From Heliomicrobium modesticaldum Ice1 (GTDB taxonomy: Bacteria; Bacillota; Desulfitobacteriia; Heliobacteriales; Heliobacteriaceae): a DNA stretch of 64,000 bases. The stretch's first letter is position 1. The number at the start of each line of letters is the position of its first letter. The notes beneath the pieces are model-generated. The model saw nothing but the letters and a program-made list of their open reading frames with translations. It ran no database searches and was not told where the DNA came from. The DNA is taken from NCBI RefSeq assembly GCF_000019165.1, contig NC_010337.2:2216001-2280000 (forward strand). Reading direction: 5' to 3'. This document shows positions 38,059 to 47,419 of the stretch, in pieces. A program made the position numbers and the translations under genes.

Positions 38059-39158
38059 ACGACTGGCAGCACTGGTTGGGCCATTTCCTGCGCCTGGCCG
38101 TTATTGCCCTCTTTATCGGGCTCGCCTATTTCGTCATCCAATACGCACTCCCCCTGACGGTGGAGGTTTTCAGCCGTCTGGGCGTCTACCTGTTGCCTTT
38201 CCTGCTGGGGGCCATGATCGCTCTGCTGATTGAACCAGTCGTTGAGTTTTTAACGAAAAAGACAGGCCTTTCGCGGGGATTGACGACCTTTGTGACGCTG
38301 TTGCTCTTTCTCGGTCTCGTCAGCGTCAGCCTGGTCGTCATCATCAGCCGCCTCGTCGTCGAGATGGTCACCATCGCATCGAGCCTGCCTTCGCCTCAGT
38401 TTCTGACGAACGCCTTCACGGAGTGGACCAAGGCGGTGGCGCCTTATTACGAACTGATTCATTCGTCGCCGGAGATATACACGACGGTGGAGCGGATAGC
38501 CGGCGAAGGTGTCGTGGCCGTAAAAAATATGGCTGTTTCCGGGTCCAACTATCTCTTAGACATGATCACGTCGCTGCCGTCTTTTTTCACGATCCTAGCT
38601 TTTAGCTTGGTGGCCAGCTACTTCTTCAGCCGCGACAAAGGGGCTATTCTCCAGTTGGTCTACAAGGTCGTGCCTGACGATCGGGCCGTTCAGGTCCGCC
38701 AAGTCATCGTGGAACTTGGCGAGGCCTTTGTCGGTTTTGTCCGCGCCCAGGTCATTTTGGTATCCATCACCGGTTTGTTGACGATCATCGGACTTTATCT
38801 CCTGGACAATGAATATGCCTTCACCATCGGGATCCTCACGGGGATCATGGACCTGCTGCCGATCCTGGGGCCTGGTCTCGTTTTCCTGCCTTGGATCATC
38901 TGGGAACTGCTCTCCGGTCAGTTTCCGGCAGCAGCCAATCTGAGCATCCTTTACGGTATCCTGGTGCTCAATCGCCAGTTTATTGAACCGAAGGTGGTGG
39001 CCGACTCCATCGGCTTGCATCCGCTGGTCACCTTGACCGCCCTCTATGTGGGCTTAAAGGCTTTCGGTGTGATCGGGGTCATCATCGGTCCGACCATTGT
39101 GCTGCTGCTCCTATCGATGCATCGGGCAGGGGTTTTTAAGAATTTCCGAACGAGGTGA
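38055..39158 (+). CDS. YtvI-like sporulation integral membrane protein (AI-2E exporter superfamily)
   Basis: This 367-residue polytopic protein has about eight membrane helices and the AI-2E/PerM-family pattern, with GILTGIMDLLPILGPGLVFL and LNRQFIEPKVVADSIGLHPL near the end. In Bacillus, YtvI is a sporulation-associated member; the name is by similarity. It overlaps cdsA by 4 bases and lies directly before dxr, so it was inserted into the usual uppS-cdsA-dxr-rseP run. Confidence 0.8.
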   Translation: MNDWQHWLGHFLRLAVIALFIGLAYFVIQYALPLTVEVFSRLGVYLLPFLLGAMIALLIEPVVEFLTKKTGLSRGLTTFVTLLLFLGLVSVSLVVIISRLVVEMVTIASSLPSPQFLTNAFTEWTKAVAPYYELIHSSPEIYTTVERIAGEGVVAVKNMAVSGSNYLLDMITSLPSFFTILAFSLVASYFFSRDKGAILQLVYKVVPDDRAVQVRQVIVELGEAFVGFVRAQVILVSITGLLTIIGLYLLDNEYAFTIGILTGIMDLLPILGPGLVFLPWIIWELLSGQFPAAANLSILYGILVLNRQFIEPKVVADSIGLHPLVTLTALYVGLKAFGVIGVIIGPTIVLLLLSMHRAGVFKNFRTR

Positions 39159-39163
39159 AGGGC

Positions 39164-40339
39164 TTGATCAAAAGGATTGCCATCTTGGGGTCGACAGGCT
39201 CCATCGGTCGACAAACGCTGGAGGTCGTCGATCGGAGTGAAGGTCGCTTGACTGTGCAGGCCCTGGCCGCCGGCAGCAACTGGAAAGAATTGCTTGCTCA
39301 GATCGAGATCTATCGGCCGCGCCTGGCGGCAATGATGGAAACAGAGGCGGCGGAACGGCTCGCCGAGGCGCTTTGGGAACGGGGGTTGCCCATCCCTGTC
39401 GTGACTGGTGAGGCGGGTCTGGCTGAAGCGGCTTGCCTGCCTGAGGTGGATACGGTCGTCACCGCCGTCAGCGGTGCCATCGGCTTGGGGCCGACGATGG
39501 CGGCCATCGAGGCAGGAAAAGAGATCGCCCTGGCCAATAAGGAGACCCTCGTCGCCGCCGGTCCGCTCGTCATGGCAGCGGCGCGCCGCCGCGAGGTGAC
39601 CATCCTGCCTGTCGACAGTGAGCACTCGGCCATCTTCCAGTGCCTGCAAGGCCAGGACCGCCGCTTGGCGCGCCTGATCCTGACGGCCTCGGGTGGACCC
39701 TTCCGGGACAAGAGCCTGGAAGCGTTGCATCAGGTCACGCCGGAAGACGCCCTCCGTCATCCTAACTGGCGCATGGGACCTAAGATCACCATCGACTCGG
39801 CCTCGCTGATGAACAAGGGACTGGAGGTGATCGAGGCGCGCTGGCTCTTTGACATCGATTTTGACGACATCGAGGTGCTCATCCATCCCCAGAGCATCGT
39901 CCACTCCATGGTCGAGTTTGCCGACGGCTCCATTCTCAGTCAGATGGGCTTGCCTGACATGCGACTGCCCATCCAATACGCCCTCACGTACCCGGAGCGA
40001 TGGCAGACCGGCTGGCCCCGCCTCGACATAACGAAGACGGCGGCGCTGACCTTCCGGCGGCCCGATCTGGAGCGGTTTCCGTCCTTGGAACTGGCGATCA
40101 CGGCCGGGCGGACAGGCGGATCCTTGCCTGCCGTCATGAACGCTGCCAACGAGGTGGCTGTCCACGCCTTTTTGGACCATCGGATCGGTTTTATGGATAT
40201 CCCTCGCATCGTCCGGGAGGCGATGGAGGCCCATGAATGGCAGAAAGAGCCGGACCTGCCGGCGATCCGCCAAGCCGACGCGTGGGCTCGGCGCTTTGCG
40301 ACGGAACGGGTAGGAGAGGGAAGGGAGGTTTCCGCTTGA
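39164..40339 (+). CDS. dxr: 1-deoxy-D-xylulose 5-phosphate reductoisomerase
   Basis: Dxr converts DXP to MEP using NADPH, the second step of the MEP isoprenoid pathway. The NADP-binding motif IAILGSTGSIGRQTLEVVD, the substrate loop ILPVDSEHSAIFQCLQG and the metal/catalytic region ASGGPFRD are all present. I use TTG at 39164, 6 bases after GAGGTG; a GTG at 39155 overlapping the previous stop is the alternative. Its stop overlaps rseP. Confidence 0.95.
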   Translation: MIKRIAILGSTGSIGRQTLEVVDRSEGRLTVQALAAGSNWKELLAQIEIYRPRLAAMMETEAAERLAEALWERGLPIPVVTGEAGLAEAACLPEVDTVVTAVSGAIGLGPTMAAIEAGKEIALANKETLVAAGPLVMAAARRREVTILPVDSEHSAIFQCLQGQDRRLARLILTASGGPFRDKSLEALHQVTPEDALRHPNWRMGPKITIDSASLMNKGLEVIEARWLFDIDFDDIEVLIHPQSIVHSMVEFADGSILSQMGLPDMRLPIQYALTYPERWQTGWPRLDITKTAALTFRRPDLERFPSLELAITAGRTGGSLPAVMNAANEVAVHAFLDHRIGFMDIPRIVREAMEAHEWQKEPDLPAIRQADAWARRFATERVGEGREVSA

Positions 40340-41391
40340 TCACATTCCTGGCCTCGGTCTTCGTGTTCGGGTTGATGATTTTCTTCCATGAATTTGGACA
40401 TTTCGCCGTCGCCAAGGCGGTTGGCGTCCGGGTTCTGGAATTCAGCATCGGCATGGGTCCGCGGTTGTTCGGCTTGCGCCGGGGACCCACCCTCTACGCG
40501 TTGCGCCTCCTCCCCGTCGGCGGTTTTGTGCGCATGGCCGGTATGGAGCCTGGCGAAGACGGCCAGTTTCCGGCGGCAACGTCCGATCCGGGCAACTTCA
40601 ACAACAAGACAGTGTTGCAACGGGCGGCGGTGATCTTCGCCGGTTCTTTTATGAACTTCATCCTGGCGTTTTTGCTGTTCATCTACATCTACACCATCAT
40701 CGGCGTGCCGACCTACTCCAACGTCATCGGCGACGTCCTGGAGGGCAAACCGGCCCATAGAGCCGGCATCCGACCGGGTGATCGCATCGTTGCAGTCGAC
40801 GGTAAAGCGACCGCCAACTGGGCAGAACTGATCCAGGAGATCCACCCCAGGGGCGGTCAGGAACTGACCCTCACGGTGGAGCGCCAGGGCGCGGTCCGCC
40901 ATGTTAAAGTCGTTCCGTCTGTCGATCCCGAGCGCAACGTCGGGCAGATCGGGATCACCGTCGATGACCAGTCGGTCTATCACGAGAAAAAGGGACTCTT
41001 CACATCGCTGAAGCTCGGTATCGTTAACACCGTCGCCATCACCACCATGATTTTGCAGTCGATCTTTCAGATGCTCACCGGTGCCGCGCCGGCTGAGGTG
41101 GGCGGGCCTGTCATGATCGTCAGCGAGATCGGCAAGGCGGCGCAGGTGGGACTGATGCCCCTCTTGATGCTGGCGGCGGTGCTCTCGATCAACCTGGGCT
41201 TGCTCAATCTCTTTCCTATCCCTGCCTTGGACGGCAGTCGGCTCGTCTTCCTGGGTCTCGAGGCCCTGCGCGGTCGGCCCATCGACCCGGCCAAGGAGAG
41301 CATGATCCATATGATCGGCTTTGCCCTCCTGATCGGGTTGATGCTGCTTATCGCTTATAAAGACGTGCTGAAACTGTTAGGGGGGGGATAA
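40336..41391 (+). CDS. rseP: Site-2 membrane metalloprotease RseP (RasP)
   Basis: RseP performs regulated intramembrane proteolysis. HEFGH at residues 18-22 is the zinc site, the PDZ domain spans about residues 120-215 (AGIRPGDRIVAVDGKATANW), and the C-terminal NLFPIPALDG motif supplies the third zinc ligand. 351 residues. I use TTG at 40336, 7 bases after GGGAGG and overlapping the dxr stop; the longer in-frame N-terminus lies within dxr and has no family match. Confidence 0.95.
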   Translation: MITFLASVFVFGLMIFFHEFGHFAVAKAVGVRVLEFSIGMGPRLFGLRRGPTLYALRLLPVGGFVRMAGMEPGEDGQFPAATSDPGNFNNKTVLQRAAVIFAGSFMNFILAFLLFIYIYTIIGVPTYSNVIGDVLEGKPAHRAGIRPGDRIVAVDGKATANWAELIQEIHPRGGQELTLTVERQGAVRHVKVVPSVDPERNVGQIGITVDDQSVYHEKKGLFTSLKLGIVNTVAITTMILQSIFQMLTGAAPAEVGGPVMIVSEIGKAAQVGLMPLLMLAAVLSINLGLLNLFPIPALDGSRLVFLGLEALRGRPIDPAKESMIHMIGFALLIGLMLLIAYKDVLKLLGGG

Positions 41392-41396
41392 GCCCG

Positions 41397-42467
41397 ATGG
41401 AAATTGCACTGCCTCGTCGAAAGACCCGCCGTATCTATGTTGGGACTGTTCCTATCGGCGACGGGGCGCCTGTGTCGGTCCAGTCCATGTGCAACACGGA
41501 CACCCGCGACGCAGCCGCTACACTCGATCAGATCAGCCGTCTCGTTGCCGCCGGTTGCGAGATCATCCGGGTGGCCGTCCCTGACGCCCAGGCTGTTGAG
41601 GCGCTCCCCGCCATTGTCCAGGGATCTCCCGTCCCGGTCATCGCTGACATTCACTTCGACCATCGCTTGGCCATCGGCGCTCTCAAGGCCGGTGTGCAAG
41701 GCCTGCGACTCAACCCCGGCAATATCGGCGGCGCCGTTCCTGTGCGGGAGGTGCTGGCCGCCGCACGGGAACGGCAGGTTCCCATTCGCATCGGCGTCAA
41801 CGCCGGTTCTTTGGAAAAAAGGCTCTTGGAGAAGTACGGCGGCGTCACCCCGGAGGCCTTGGTGGAAAGCGCCCTTGGCCACATCGGTCTGCTCGAAGAC
41901 GAGAACTATCCCTGGATGAAGATCTCCCTTAAAGCCTCCTCGGTGCCACTCATGTTGGCGGCCTATCAGTCGTTGGCTGAAAAAGTCGACTACCCGCTGC
42001 ACATCGGCGTCACCGAAGCAGGGACGGTCCGCTCCGGCATCATCAAGTCAGCCGCCGGCATCGGTGCTCTCCTCGCTCAGGGGATCGGTGATACCTTGCG
42101 CGTCTCCCTGACGGGCGATCCCTTGCCGGAAGTTCGCACAGGTTGGGCGATCCTCAAGTCGTTGGGCCTGCGGAAACGCGGTCCCGAGCTGATCTCCTGT
42201 CCGACCTGTGGCCGTTGCCAGGTCAACCTGACTGCCGTCGCCGAGGCGGTCGAGATGGCGCTGGAGAAAGAGACGAGGCCGATCAAGGTGGCTGTCATGG
42301 GGTGTGTCGTCAACGGCCCTGGCGAAGCGCGCGAGGCCGATGTGGGCATCGCCGGCGGCAACGACTGCGGTCTCATCTTTCGCAAAGGCGAGATCGTCCG
42401 TAAAGTCTCCCAGGCCGAAATGGTGGGGGCTCTGCTGGCGGAGATTGAGAAGTTGCCGGCCCAGTAG
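41397..42467 (+). CDS. ispG: 4-hydroxy-3-methylbut-2-enyl diphosphate synthase
   Basis: IspG (GcpE) carries out the penultimate MEP-pathway step with a [4Fe-4S] cluster. The cluster cysteines are seen in ISCPTCGRCQVNL and MGCVVNGPGEA. The N-terminal TIM-barrel start (VGTVPIGDGAPVSVQSMCNT) is canonical. 356 residues is normal for the bacterial two-domain form. It ends the operon-like run dxr-rseP-ispG. Confidence 0.96.
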   Translation: MEIALPRRKTRRIYVGTVPIGDGAPVSVQSMCNTDTRDAAATLDQISRLVAAGCEIIRVAVPDAQAVEALPAIVQGSPVPVIADIHFDHRLAIGALKAGVQGLRLNPGNIGGAVPVREVLAAARERQVPIRIGVNAGSLEKRLLEKYGGVTPEALVESALGHIGLLEDENYPWMKISLKASSVPLMLAAYQSLAEKVDYPLHIGVTEAGTVRSGIIKSAAGIGALLAQGIGDTLRVSLTGDPLPEVRTGWAILKSLGLRKRGPELISCPTCGRCQVNLTAVAEAVEMALEKETRPIKVAVMGCVVNGPGEAREADVGIAGGNDCGLIFRKGEIVRKVSQAEMVGALLAEIEKLPAQ

Positions 42468-42748
42468 CGCCCCGCCGTGTCATTCACAATGGATCGCGAT
42501 TATGGAGCAAATGACATGCGAAGTTGACTTTCATGGGAAGTGAAATTTGCGCCTGAAGGGCAGAGGAAATGGCAAAACTATCTATGACGTCTCGTACGCC
42601 CTGAACAAAGTTGTCTGCAACGCGGCATCGCATAGCGGATAGGCAGTGTAAGCATGCCGATGCGCGGTCAAAGCAAAGACAAAAACCAAAAATGTAATAC
42701 ATAAAAAAGAGAACTGTCTCCAGAAATACTGTGGAGTGTGACGACACC
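42468..42748. other. Non-coding gap between ispG and proS
   Basis: This 281-base stretch has lower G+C than its surroundings and no convincing gene. A weak stem GCATC ... GATGC enclosing GGCA ... TGCC lies at about 42625-42675. No T-box signature (GGTGGNACCGCG) was found ahead of proS. It may hold the proS promoter, but no clear -35/-10 pair stood out. Confidence 0.5.
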
Positions 42749-44476
42749 GTGCGCATGTCGCGACTTTTTGCCCCCACTTTGCGGGAAATACCGGCGGAAG
42801 CCGAAGTCATCAGCCATCAATTGCTGCTGCGGGCCGGCTTCATCCGTCGCTCCTCAGCCGGCGTGTACCACTACCTCCCGTTGGGTCAACGGGTGCTTCA
42901 GCGGATCATGGCTATCGTCCGCGAGGAGATGAACGCTGCCGGCGGACAGGAACTGCTGATGCCGATCATCCAGCCGGCGGAGATCTGGCTCCAGTCAGGC
43001 CGCTGGCACGTCTATGGCGACGAACTCTTCCGTCTGAAAGATCGGCATCAGCGCGATTTCTGCCTTAGCCCGACCCATGAGGAGAGCATCACCGATCTGG
43101 TCAAAAACAACGTCTCCTCCTACCGGGACCTGCCGATGCTGCTCTATCACATCACCAACAAGTATCGGGACGAGCGTCGCCCCCGCTTCGGCCTGATGCG
43201 AGGCCGCGAATTCATCATGAAGGACCTCTACTCCTTTGATCGCGACGAAGCGGGTTTGCATGAATCTTACATGAAAATGTACCAGGCTTATGTGAACATA
43301 TTCCGCCGCTGCGGCCTCACCTTCCGCCCTGTTGAGGCCGATCCGGGCGCCATCGGCGGCACCGGCGGCTCCCATGAGTTCATGGTCCTCGCCGAATCGG
43401 GCGAGGCGGAGATCGTCTATTGTGACGCCTGCGATTACGCCGCCAATACGGAGAAGGCCGAGTGCAAACCTCAGGTGACGCCGGGTCTGCCGCCGCTGCC
43501 GGTGGAGCAGGTGGCCACGCCGGATCAGAAGACGATCGAAGAGGTCTGCAACTTCCTCAAAGTCGCCCCGGCAGACACGATCAAGACAATGGTCTTCCGC
43601 GCTGACGACGACCTCGTCATGGCGCTGATCCGCGGCGACCGGGAGATCAATGAAGTCAAGCTGAAAAACCTCCTCGGCTGCCTCGATCTCCGCATGGCCA
43701 CTGAGGAAGAATGTCGGGAGGTCAGCCCTGGCGGCGCCGGTTTCCTTGGCCCTGTTGGCATCGAGGAGATCCCCATTTACGCCGATCCTGAGGTGATGGC
43801 AATGACGCGGGCCGTCGCCGGTGCCAATGCGCCGGGCGCCCATCTGATTCATGTCTGCCCTGGGAGGGACTTCACCGTCATAGCGACGGCCGATCTGCGA
43901 CTCGTTCAGGCGGGTGAACCTTGTCCCCAGTGCGGTGCTCCCCTCAAAAAGGCCCGCGGCATCGAGGTGGGTCAGGTCTTCAAGCTGGGCACCAAATACT
44001 CGAAGGCCCTGAACTGCACCTTCCTCGACGAAAAAGGCCAGGAAAACCTGATGGTGATGGGCTGCTACGGCGTCGGCGTCAGCCGCACCATGGCGGCTGC
44101 CATCGAGCAGAACCATGATGACAACGGCATCGTCTGGCCCATGGCCATTGCCCCCTTTCAGGTCCTCGTCGTGCCCGTCTCGAACAAAGACGCCGCCCAG
44201 ATGGAGGCTGCTGAGGCCATTTATAAGGAACTTATTGCCAAGGGCGTCGACACATTGCTCGATGACCGGCCCGAACGAGCCGGCGTCAAGTTCAAGGACG
44301 CTGACCTGATCGGCATCCCTGTCCGCATCACCGTCGGTAACAAGCTGGCCAGTGACGGTGTGGTGGAGGTCAAGCTGCGCCGAGGCGGCGAGCAGTTCAC
44401 TGCCTCCCGGGAGGACGTGGTTGCCCAGGTGCAGGCGCTGATCCGGGAGCAAATGGAAGCGACGCCCGTTAGTTAA
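42749..44476 (+). CDS. proS: Prolyl-tRNA synthetase
   Basis: ProS charges tRNA-Pro. It is the bacterial type of about 575 residues: class II core with [20 protein letters not shown], motif 2 region [20 protein letters not shown], the YbaK-like editing insertion (about residues 225-380), and C-terminal anticodon domain ([20 protein letters not shown]). I favour the GTG at 42749 (MRMSRLF), which fits other ProS N-termini; an upstream GTG at 42731 and ATG at 42755 are alternatives. Confidence 0.94.
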   Translation: MRMSRLFAPTLREIPAEAEVISHQLLLRAGFIRRSSAGVYHYLPLGQRVLQRIMAIVREEMNAAGGQELLMPIIQPAEIWLQSGRWHVYGDELFRLKDRHQRDFCLSPTHEESITDLVKNNVSSYRDLPMLLYHITNKYRDERRPRFGLMRGREFIMKDLYSFDRDEAGLHESYMKMYQAYVNIFRRCGLTFRPVEADPGAIGGTGGSHEFMVLAESGEAEIVYCDACDYAANTEKAECKPQVTPGLPPLPVEQVATPDQKTIEEVCNFLKVAPADTIKTMVFRADDDLVMALIRGDREINEVKLKNLLGCLDLRMATEEECREVSPGGAGFLGPVGIEEIPIYADPEVMAMTRAVAGANAPGAHLIHVCPGRDFTVIATADLRLVQAGEPCPQCGAPLKKARGIEVGQVFKLGTKYSKALNCTFLDEKGQENLMVMGCYGVGVSRTMAAAIEQNHDDNGIVWPMAIAPFQVLVVPVSNKDAAQMEAAEAIYKELIAKGVDTLLDDRPERAGVKFKDADLIGIPVRITVGNKLASDGVVEVKLRRGGEQFTASREDVVAQVQALIREQMEATPVS

Positions 44477-44556
44477 GTGATGAGACTCGCTGCCCAATGA
44501 AGGGCGGCTTTCAAAACACACCGCTCGGCCCTATTACTGACCAAGAGGTGAAGCTT

Positions 44557-45213
44557 TTGTCTCTCTCCGTGATCATTCCGGCTTATAATGAGGAACGCAC
44601 TGTGGCTGACGTTGTTCGAGCCGCTCTTGCTTCTCCTTATCGGGATGACGTGATCGTCGTCAACGACGGCTCGGAGGATCAAACGGCATCACAGGCGCAG
44701 GCGGCCGGCGCCCGGGTGCTTGAACTTCCCGAAAACAGCGGCAAGGGCGCCGCCATGAAGGCCGGCGCCCTTGCCGCTTATCATCCGGTGTTGCTTTTTC
44801 TTGACGCCGACTTGATCGGCCTTCGGCCGGAACACATCGTCCACCTGGCTAGACCCGTATTAGAAAACAAGGCAGATATGGCTGTCGGCATCTTCGAACA
44901 GGGTCGCTCGGCGACCGACCTTGCCCAGATGGTGGCGCCCTACCTGTCAGGACAGCGGGCGATCAAAAAAGAGATCCTTTTGGATGTGTATGCCTTGGCC
45001 GATACCCGCTATGGTGTGGAGGTAGCCATAACCCGCCATTTCCGGGACCGTCCCCACCTGCGCAGCCAAGTGGTCTTCCTGTTCGGGCTGACACATCGCA
45101 TGAAGGAAGAGAAGCTGGGGTTGGTCGAGGGATTCAAGGCGCGGATGAAGATGTACTGGGAGGTCGGTTCGGTTATCCTGGAGCGTGAGCGCAGGACTGA
45201 CAGAAGAGGGTAA
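44557..45213 (+). CDS. Family 2 glycosyltransferase
   Basis: This 218-residue GT-A enzyme shows SLSVIIPAYNEERTVADVVR, VVNDGSEDQT and the DxD-like LFLDADLIGL motif. It has no membrane helices, unlike larger DPM1-type enzymes, although the fold resembles them. The donor and acceptor are unknown. I use the TTG at 44557, 7 bases after GAGGTG. A terminator follows, then IS copy 2. Confidence 0.85.
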   Translation: MSLSVIIPAYNEERTVADVVRAALASPYRDDVIVVNDGSEDQTASQAQAAGARVLELPENSGKGAAMKAGALAAYHPVLLFLDADLIGLRPEHIVHLARPVLENKADMAVGIFEQGRSATDLAQMVAPYLSGQRAIKKEILLDVYALADTRYGVEVAITRHFRDRPHLRSQVVFLFGLTHRMKEEKLGLVEGFKARMKMYWEVGSVILERERRTDRRG

Positions 45214-45262
45214 AATACCTCTTCTCACCAGATATTGTAAAAACGATCATCGGAAAGCGAGG

Positions 45263-45290
45263 GAAGGTGTGTAGGCCTTCTTTTCTTTTT
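45263..45290 (+). terminator. Terminator after the glycosyltransferase gene
   Basis: GAAGG (45263-45267) and CCTTC (45276-45280) form a stem followed by TTTTCTTTTT. An outer stem CGGAAAG (45251-45257) / CTTTCCG (45292-45298) may stabilise it. Confidence 0.65.
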
Positions 45291-45401
45291 ACTTTCCGAG
45301 GTTCACTTAGACAGCGCAGACAAGGGCATTCGACAAAGGCCATCTAGACAACCTTTTGCAGGTTCCTTGTCTTCTTTACCGCTCTTTCACGTAAGCTCTA
45401 T

Positions 45402-45406
45402 TAATG
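45402..45406. repeat. Target-site duplication of IS copy 2 (left)
   Basis: TAATG precedes the left end and is repeated at 47321-47325 after the right end. It is again 5 bp, which supports the element boundaries chosen for both copies. Confidence 0.9.
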
Positions 45407-45545
45407 GAGTCTGTCTAAAAACCCCCTCAAGAGAGGGCAAAAAGCAAGACGTTTTTATATGGAAATTGGTGGAATTTAAAGGGAATTCGACTCTTCGCGT
45501 CGAAGGATATAGGTACAAAGACTGTTTATAGCGAGGCGATGTACC

Positions 45546-47168
45546 TTGTTTCGATTCGATGTGGACCCCCAAGTTAGCTTTTACGACTTTGCAGCCCTCT
45601 GGGACCAACTTGTGCCTGCCGATTCCGTCTTTCGCCTGTTTCGTGAATTGGCGCCCCTATTAATACAACCGGAGGATTTTACAGGTCTCTATTGCCTTGA
45701 CAACGGACGTCCCAGTCATGCGGCCCGGCAGATGACGATGGCCTGCATGTTACAGGAAATGCTGGGCGAAACAGACCGGGGGATGGAAGCACAGACACGT
45801 GTGAACATCGAGGTCAAGTTTGCGTTAGGAATGGCCCTCGATGAACCGGGCATTGATCACGCCAATTTTGGCGTCCACCGGCAACGGCTCATCCAAAAGG
45901 AACTTGATAAGGTCTATCTCGATCGCTTTATCCGGTTGATGTACTACCTGGGCGTTTTGACAGGGAAAGAACCTTGGATAACGGACACGACCCATGTCAT
46001 AGCTCCCATCAGTGCCCCCACGACCATCGAACTGATCCGCCAAGCCATGCGCCTGTTGGTGCGTCTTTTGGCGAAGCAATACAGTGTTCCATGGCATGCA
46101 ATCCCCCATGCCCCTCGGGCGGTACGTTACCTGGAAACAGTGACGGAAGTGAAAGAGCATAACCTGGACGATAAGGCCAAAATGGAACGGCTTGTTGAAG
46201 TGGTCAGCGAGGCTGACGAACTGCTGGCCTACGTGGAGTCATCGGAGGCTTCGTGGAAGAAGAAGCCCGATGTCATTCATTACGCCCTTTTGCTTTGCCG
46301 TATCCTCCGTGAACGAATCATTCGGAAAGATGATGGAACTCTTGAGATAGCCCCCGGCGGTTCTGTCAAAGATATGATAGTTTCGGCTGTAGACAGCGAA
46401 GCCCGTTTCGGTTGTAAGGGCAAGACGAAATGGCGCGGGTATAAGATGGCCATCGTCGAAGTCGGAAATTCCGGATTTATCGCCGCCGCCGAGGCCATGA
46501 AAGCCAACGACTATGACGGCTCCAGTCTGGTGCCGTTAGCGGATCAGCTTCCCACCGATTGTGTAGAAAACCCGACGATCATTGGAGATACCCACTATGG
46601 TGCGGGCGATGACCGTGTCACCCTCAAGGAAAAAGGCATTGACGTAGTGGCGCCACTTTCACCAAAGACAAAATGTGATATCCTCGCGGGCGAGGGATTT
46701 CAAGTTTCCGAAGACCAAACACAACTGATCTGCCCGAGAGGAAAAGTCATCACCACCTATTCGGAAGTGGCAGATGGGAAGAACTTCGTGCTTCGCGCCA
46801 AGGACCATGATTGCAAGCACTGCCCTCGTTACACGACCTGTTTTAAAGAAAAGAAACATCGGCGCACGATTTTTATTCACAACGCCTATGGTGTCATGCT
46901 CGAGGCGGCAAAGCACTCCCAAACGAAAATCTATAAGGAACAGATGCGTCTTCGCAGCCGCATCGAAGCCAAGCAAAATGAACTGGTCAACCGTTACGGA
47001 CTGCGCCGGGTTCGCCGTATCGGAAAACGAAATCTGGCTTATGCCGCCCGGCTCAGCGCGTTAGCGGCGAACTTTCAAAAACTCAACCGTCTACGAAATG
47101 ATAAGAATGCAACCATGGTGTTGGAGGTGAGTGCCTTACGCGGTGTTGCTTTCAAAAAAGCCGCATAA
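45546..47168 (+). CDS. IS1182-family transposase, copy 2
   Basis: This is a 540-residue DDE transposase predicted to be identical in sequence to copy 1 (D147, D348, E474; cysteine cluster 396-432). The only coding difference from copy 1 is a silent base near the 3' end. It starts with TTG and is intact. The two copies lie in the same orientation, about 32.7 kb apart. Confidence 0.93.
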   Translation: MFRFDVDPQVSFYDFAALWDQLVPADSVFRLFRELAPLLIQPEDFTGLYCLDNGRPSHAARQMTMACMLQEMLGETDRGMEAQTRVNIEVKFALGMALDEPGIDHANFGVHRQRLIQKELDKVYLDRFIRLMYYLGVLTGKEPWITDTTHVIAPISAPTTIELIRQAMRLLVRLLAKQYSVPWHAIPHAPRAVRYLETVTEVKEHNLDDKAKMERLVEVVSEADELLAYVESSEASWKKKPDVIHYALLLCRILRERIIRKDDGTLEIAPGGSVKDMIVSAVDSEARFGCKGKTKWRGYKMAIVEVGNSGFIAAAEAMKANDYDGSSLVPLADQLPTDCVENPTIIGDTHYGAGDDRVTLKEKGIDVVAPLSPKTKCDILAGEGFQVSEDQTQLICPRGKVITTYSEVADGKNFVLRAKDHDCKHCPRYTTCFKEKKHRRTIFIHNAYGVMLEAAKHSQTKIYKEQMRLRSRIEAKQNELVNRYGLRRVRRIGKRNLAYAARLSALAANFQKLNRLRNDKNATMVLEVSALRGVAFKKAA

Positions 47169-47186
47169 GGTGCAAGGGGGAGATCT

Positions 47187-47217
47187 GCCCTTTTTGAGGA
47201 AAATCCTCAAAAAGGGC
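47187..47217 (+). terminator. Hairpin after transposase (IS copy 2)
   Basis: Same 14-bp stem and 3-base loop as in copy 1, 19 bases after the transposase stop. Confidence 0.6.
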
Positions 47218-47365
47218 CGGTGAGACCGATAAAAAGACTCTAGTTTTTTGCTGTTTGTATTAAAAAATCATGCTTTTGCAAGGGCTGGCTAGGGAATTTG
47301 CTTATTTTCTAGACGGCCTCTAATGGGAACTTAACAACTCCCGCCCAGGAGGAGGCGTCGGCTTT

Positions 47366-47419
47366 GTGGAAATGATCGATGCAGTGAAATGGGTGAAAAG
47401 GGACAGCTTTAAGGGGTGA
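47366..47419 (+). CDS. Possible 17-codon leader ORF coupled to phoH
   Basis: A GTG at 47366 lies 10 bases after AGGAGGAGG and opens a 17-codon frame (VEMIDAVKWVKRDSFKG). Its TGA overlaps the GTG start of phoH. phoH has no well-spaced ribosome site of its own, so coupled translation is plausible. It is too short to support further; it could be chance. Confidence 0.35.
   Translation: MEMIDAVKWVKRDSFKG

Larger units (their letters stand above)
45407..47320 (+). mobile_element. IS1182-family insertion sequence, copy 2
   Basis: This 1,914-bp copy has the same terminal repeats as copy 1, with its own target duplication TAATG. Differences from copy 1: C at 45488 (T at 12803), T at 47132 (C at 14447, synonymous in the transposase), C at 47218 (T at 14533), and one extra G at about 47292-47294. 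It inserted between a terminator and phoH, so it may be harmless or may alter phoH expression. Confidence 0.95.

Noticed and set aside
39044..41310. Two long - strand open frames opposite dxr and rseP
   Set aside because: Shadow frames of high-GC genes with no domain signature; the + strand genes are certain.
42468..42748. Possible T-box leader for proS
   Set aside because: No GGTGGNACCGCG motif, no specifier loop and no antiterminator/terminator pair before proS.
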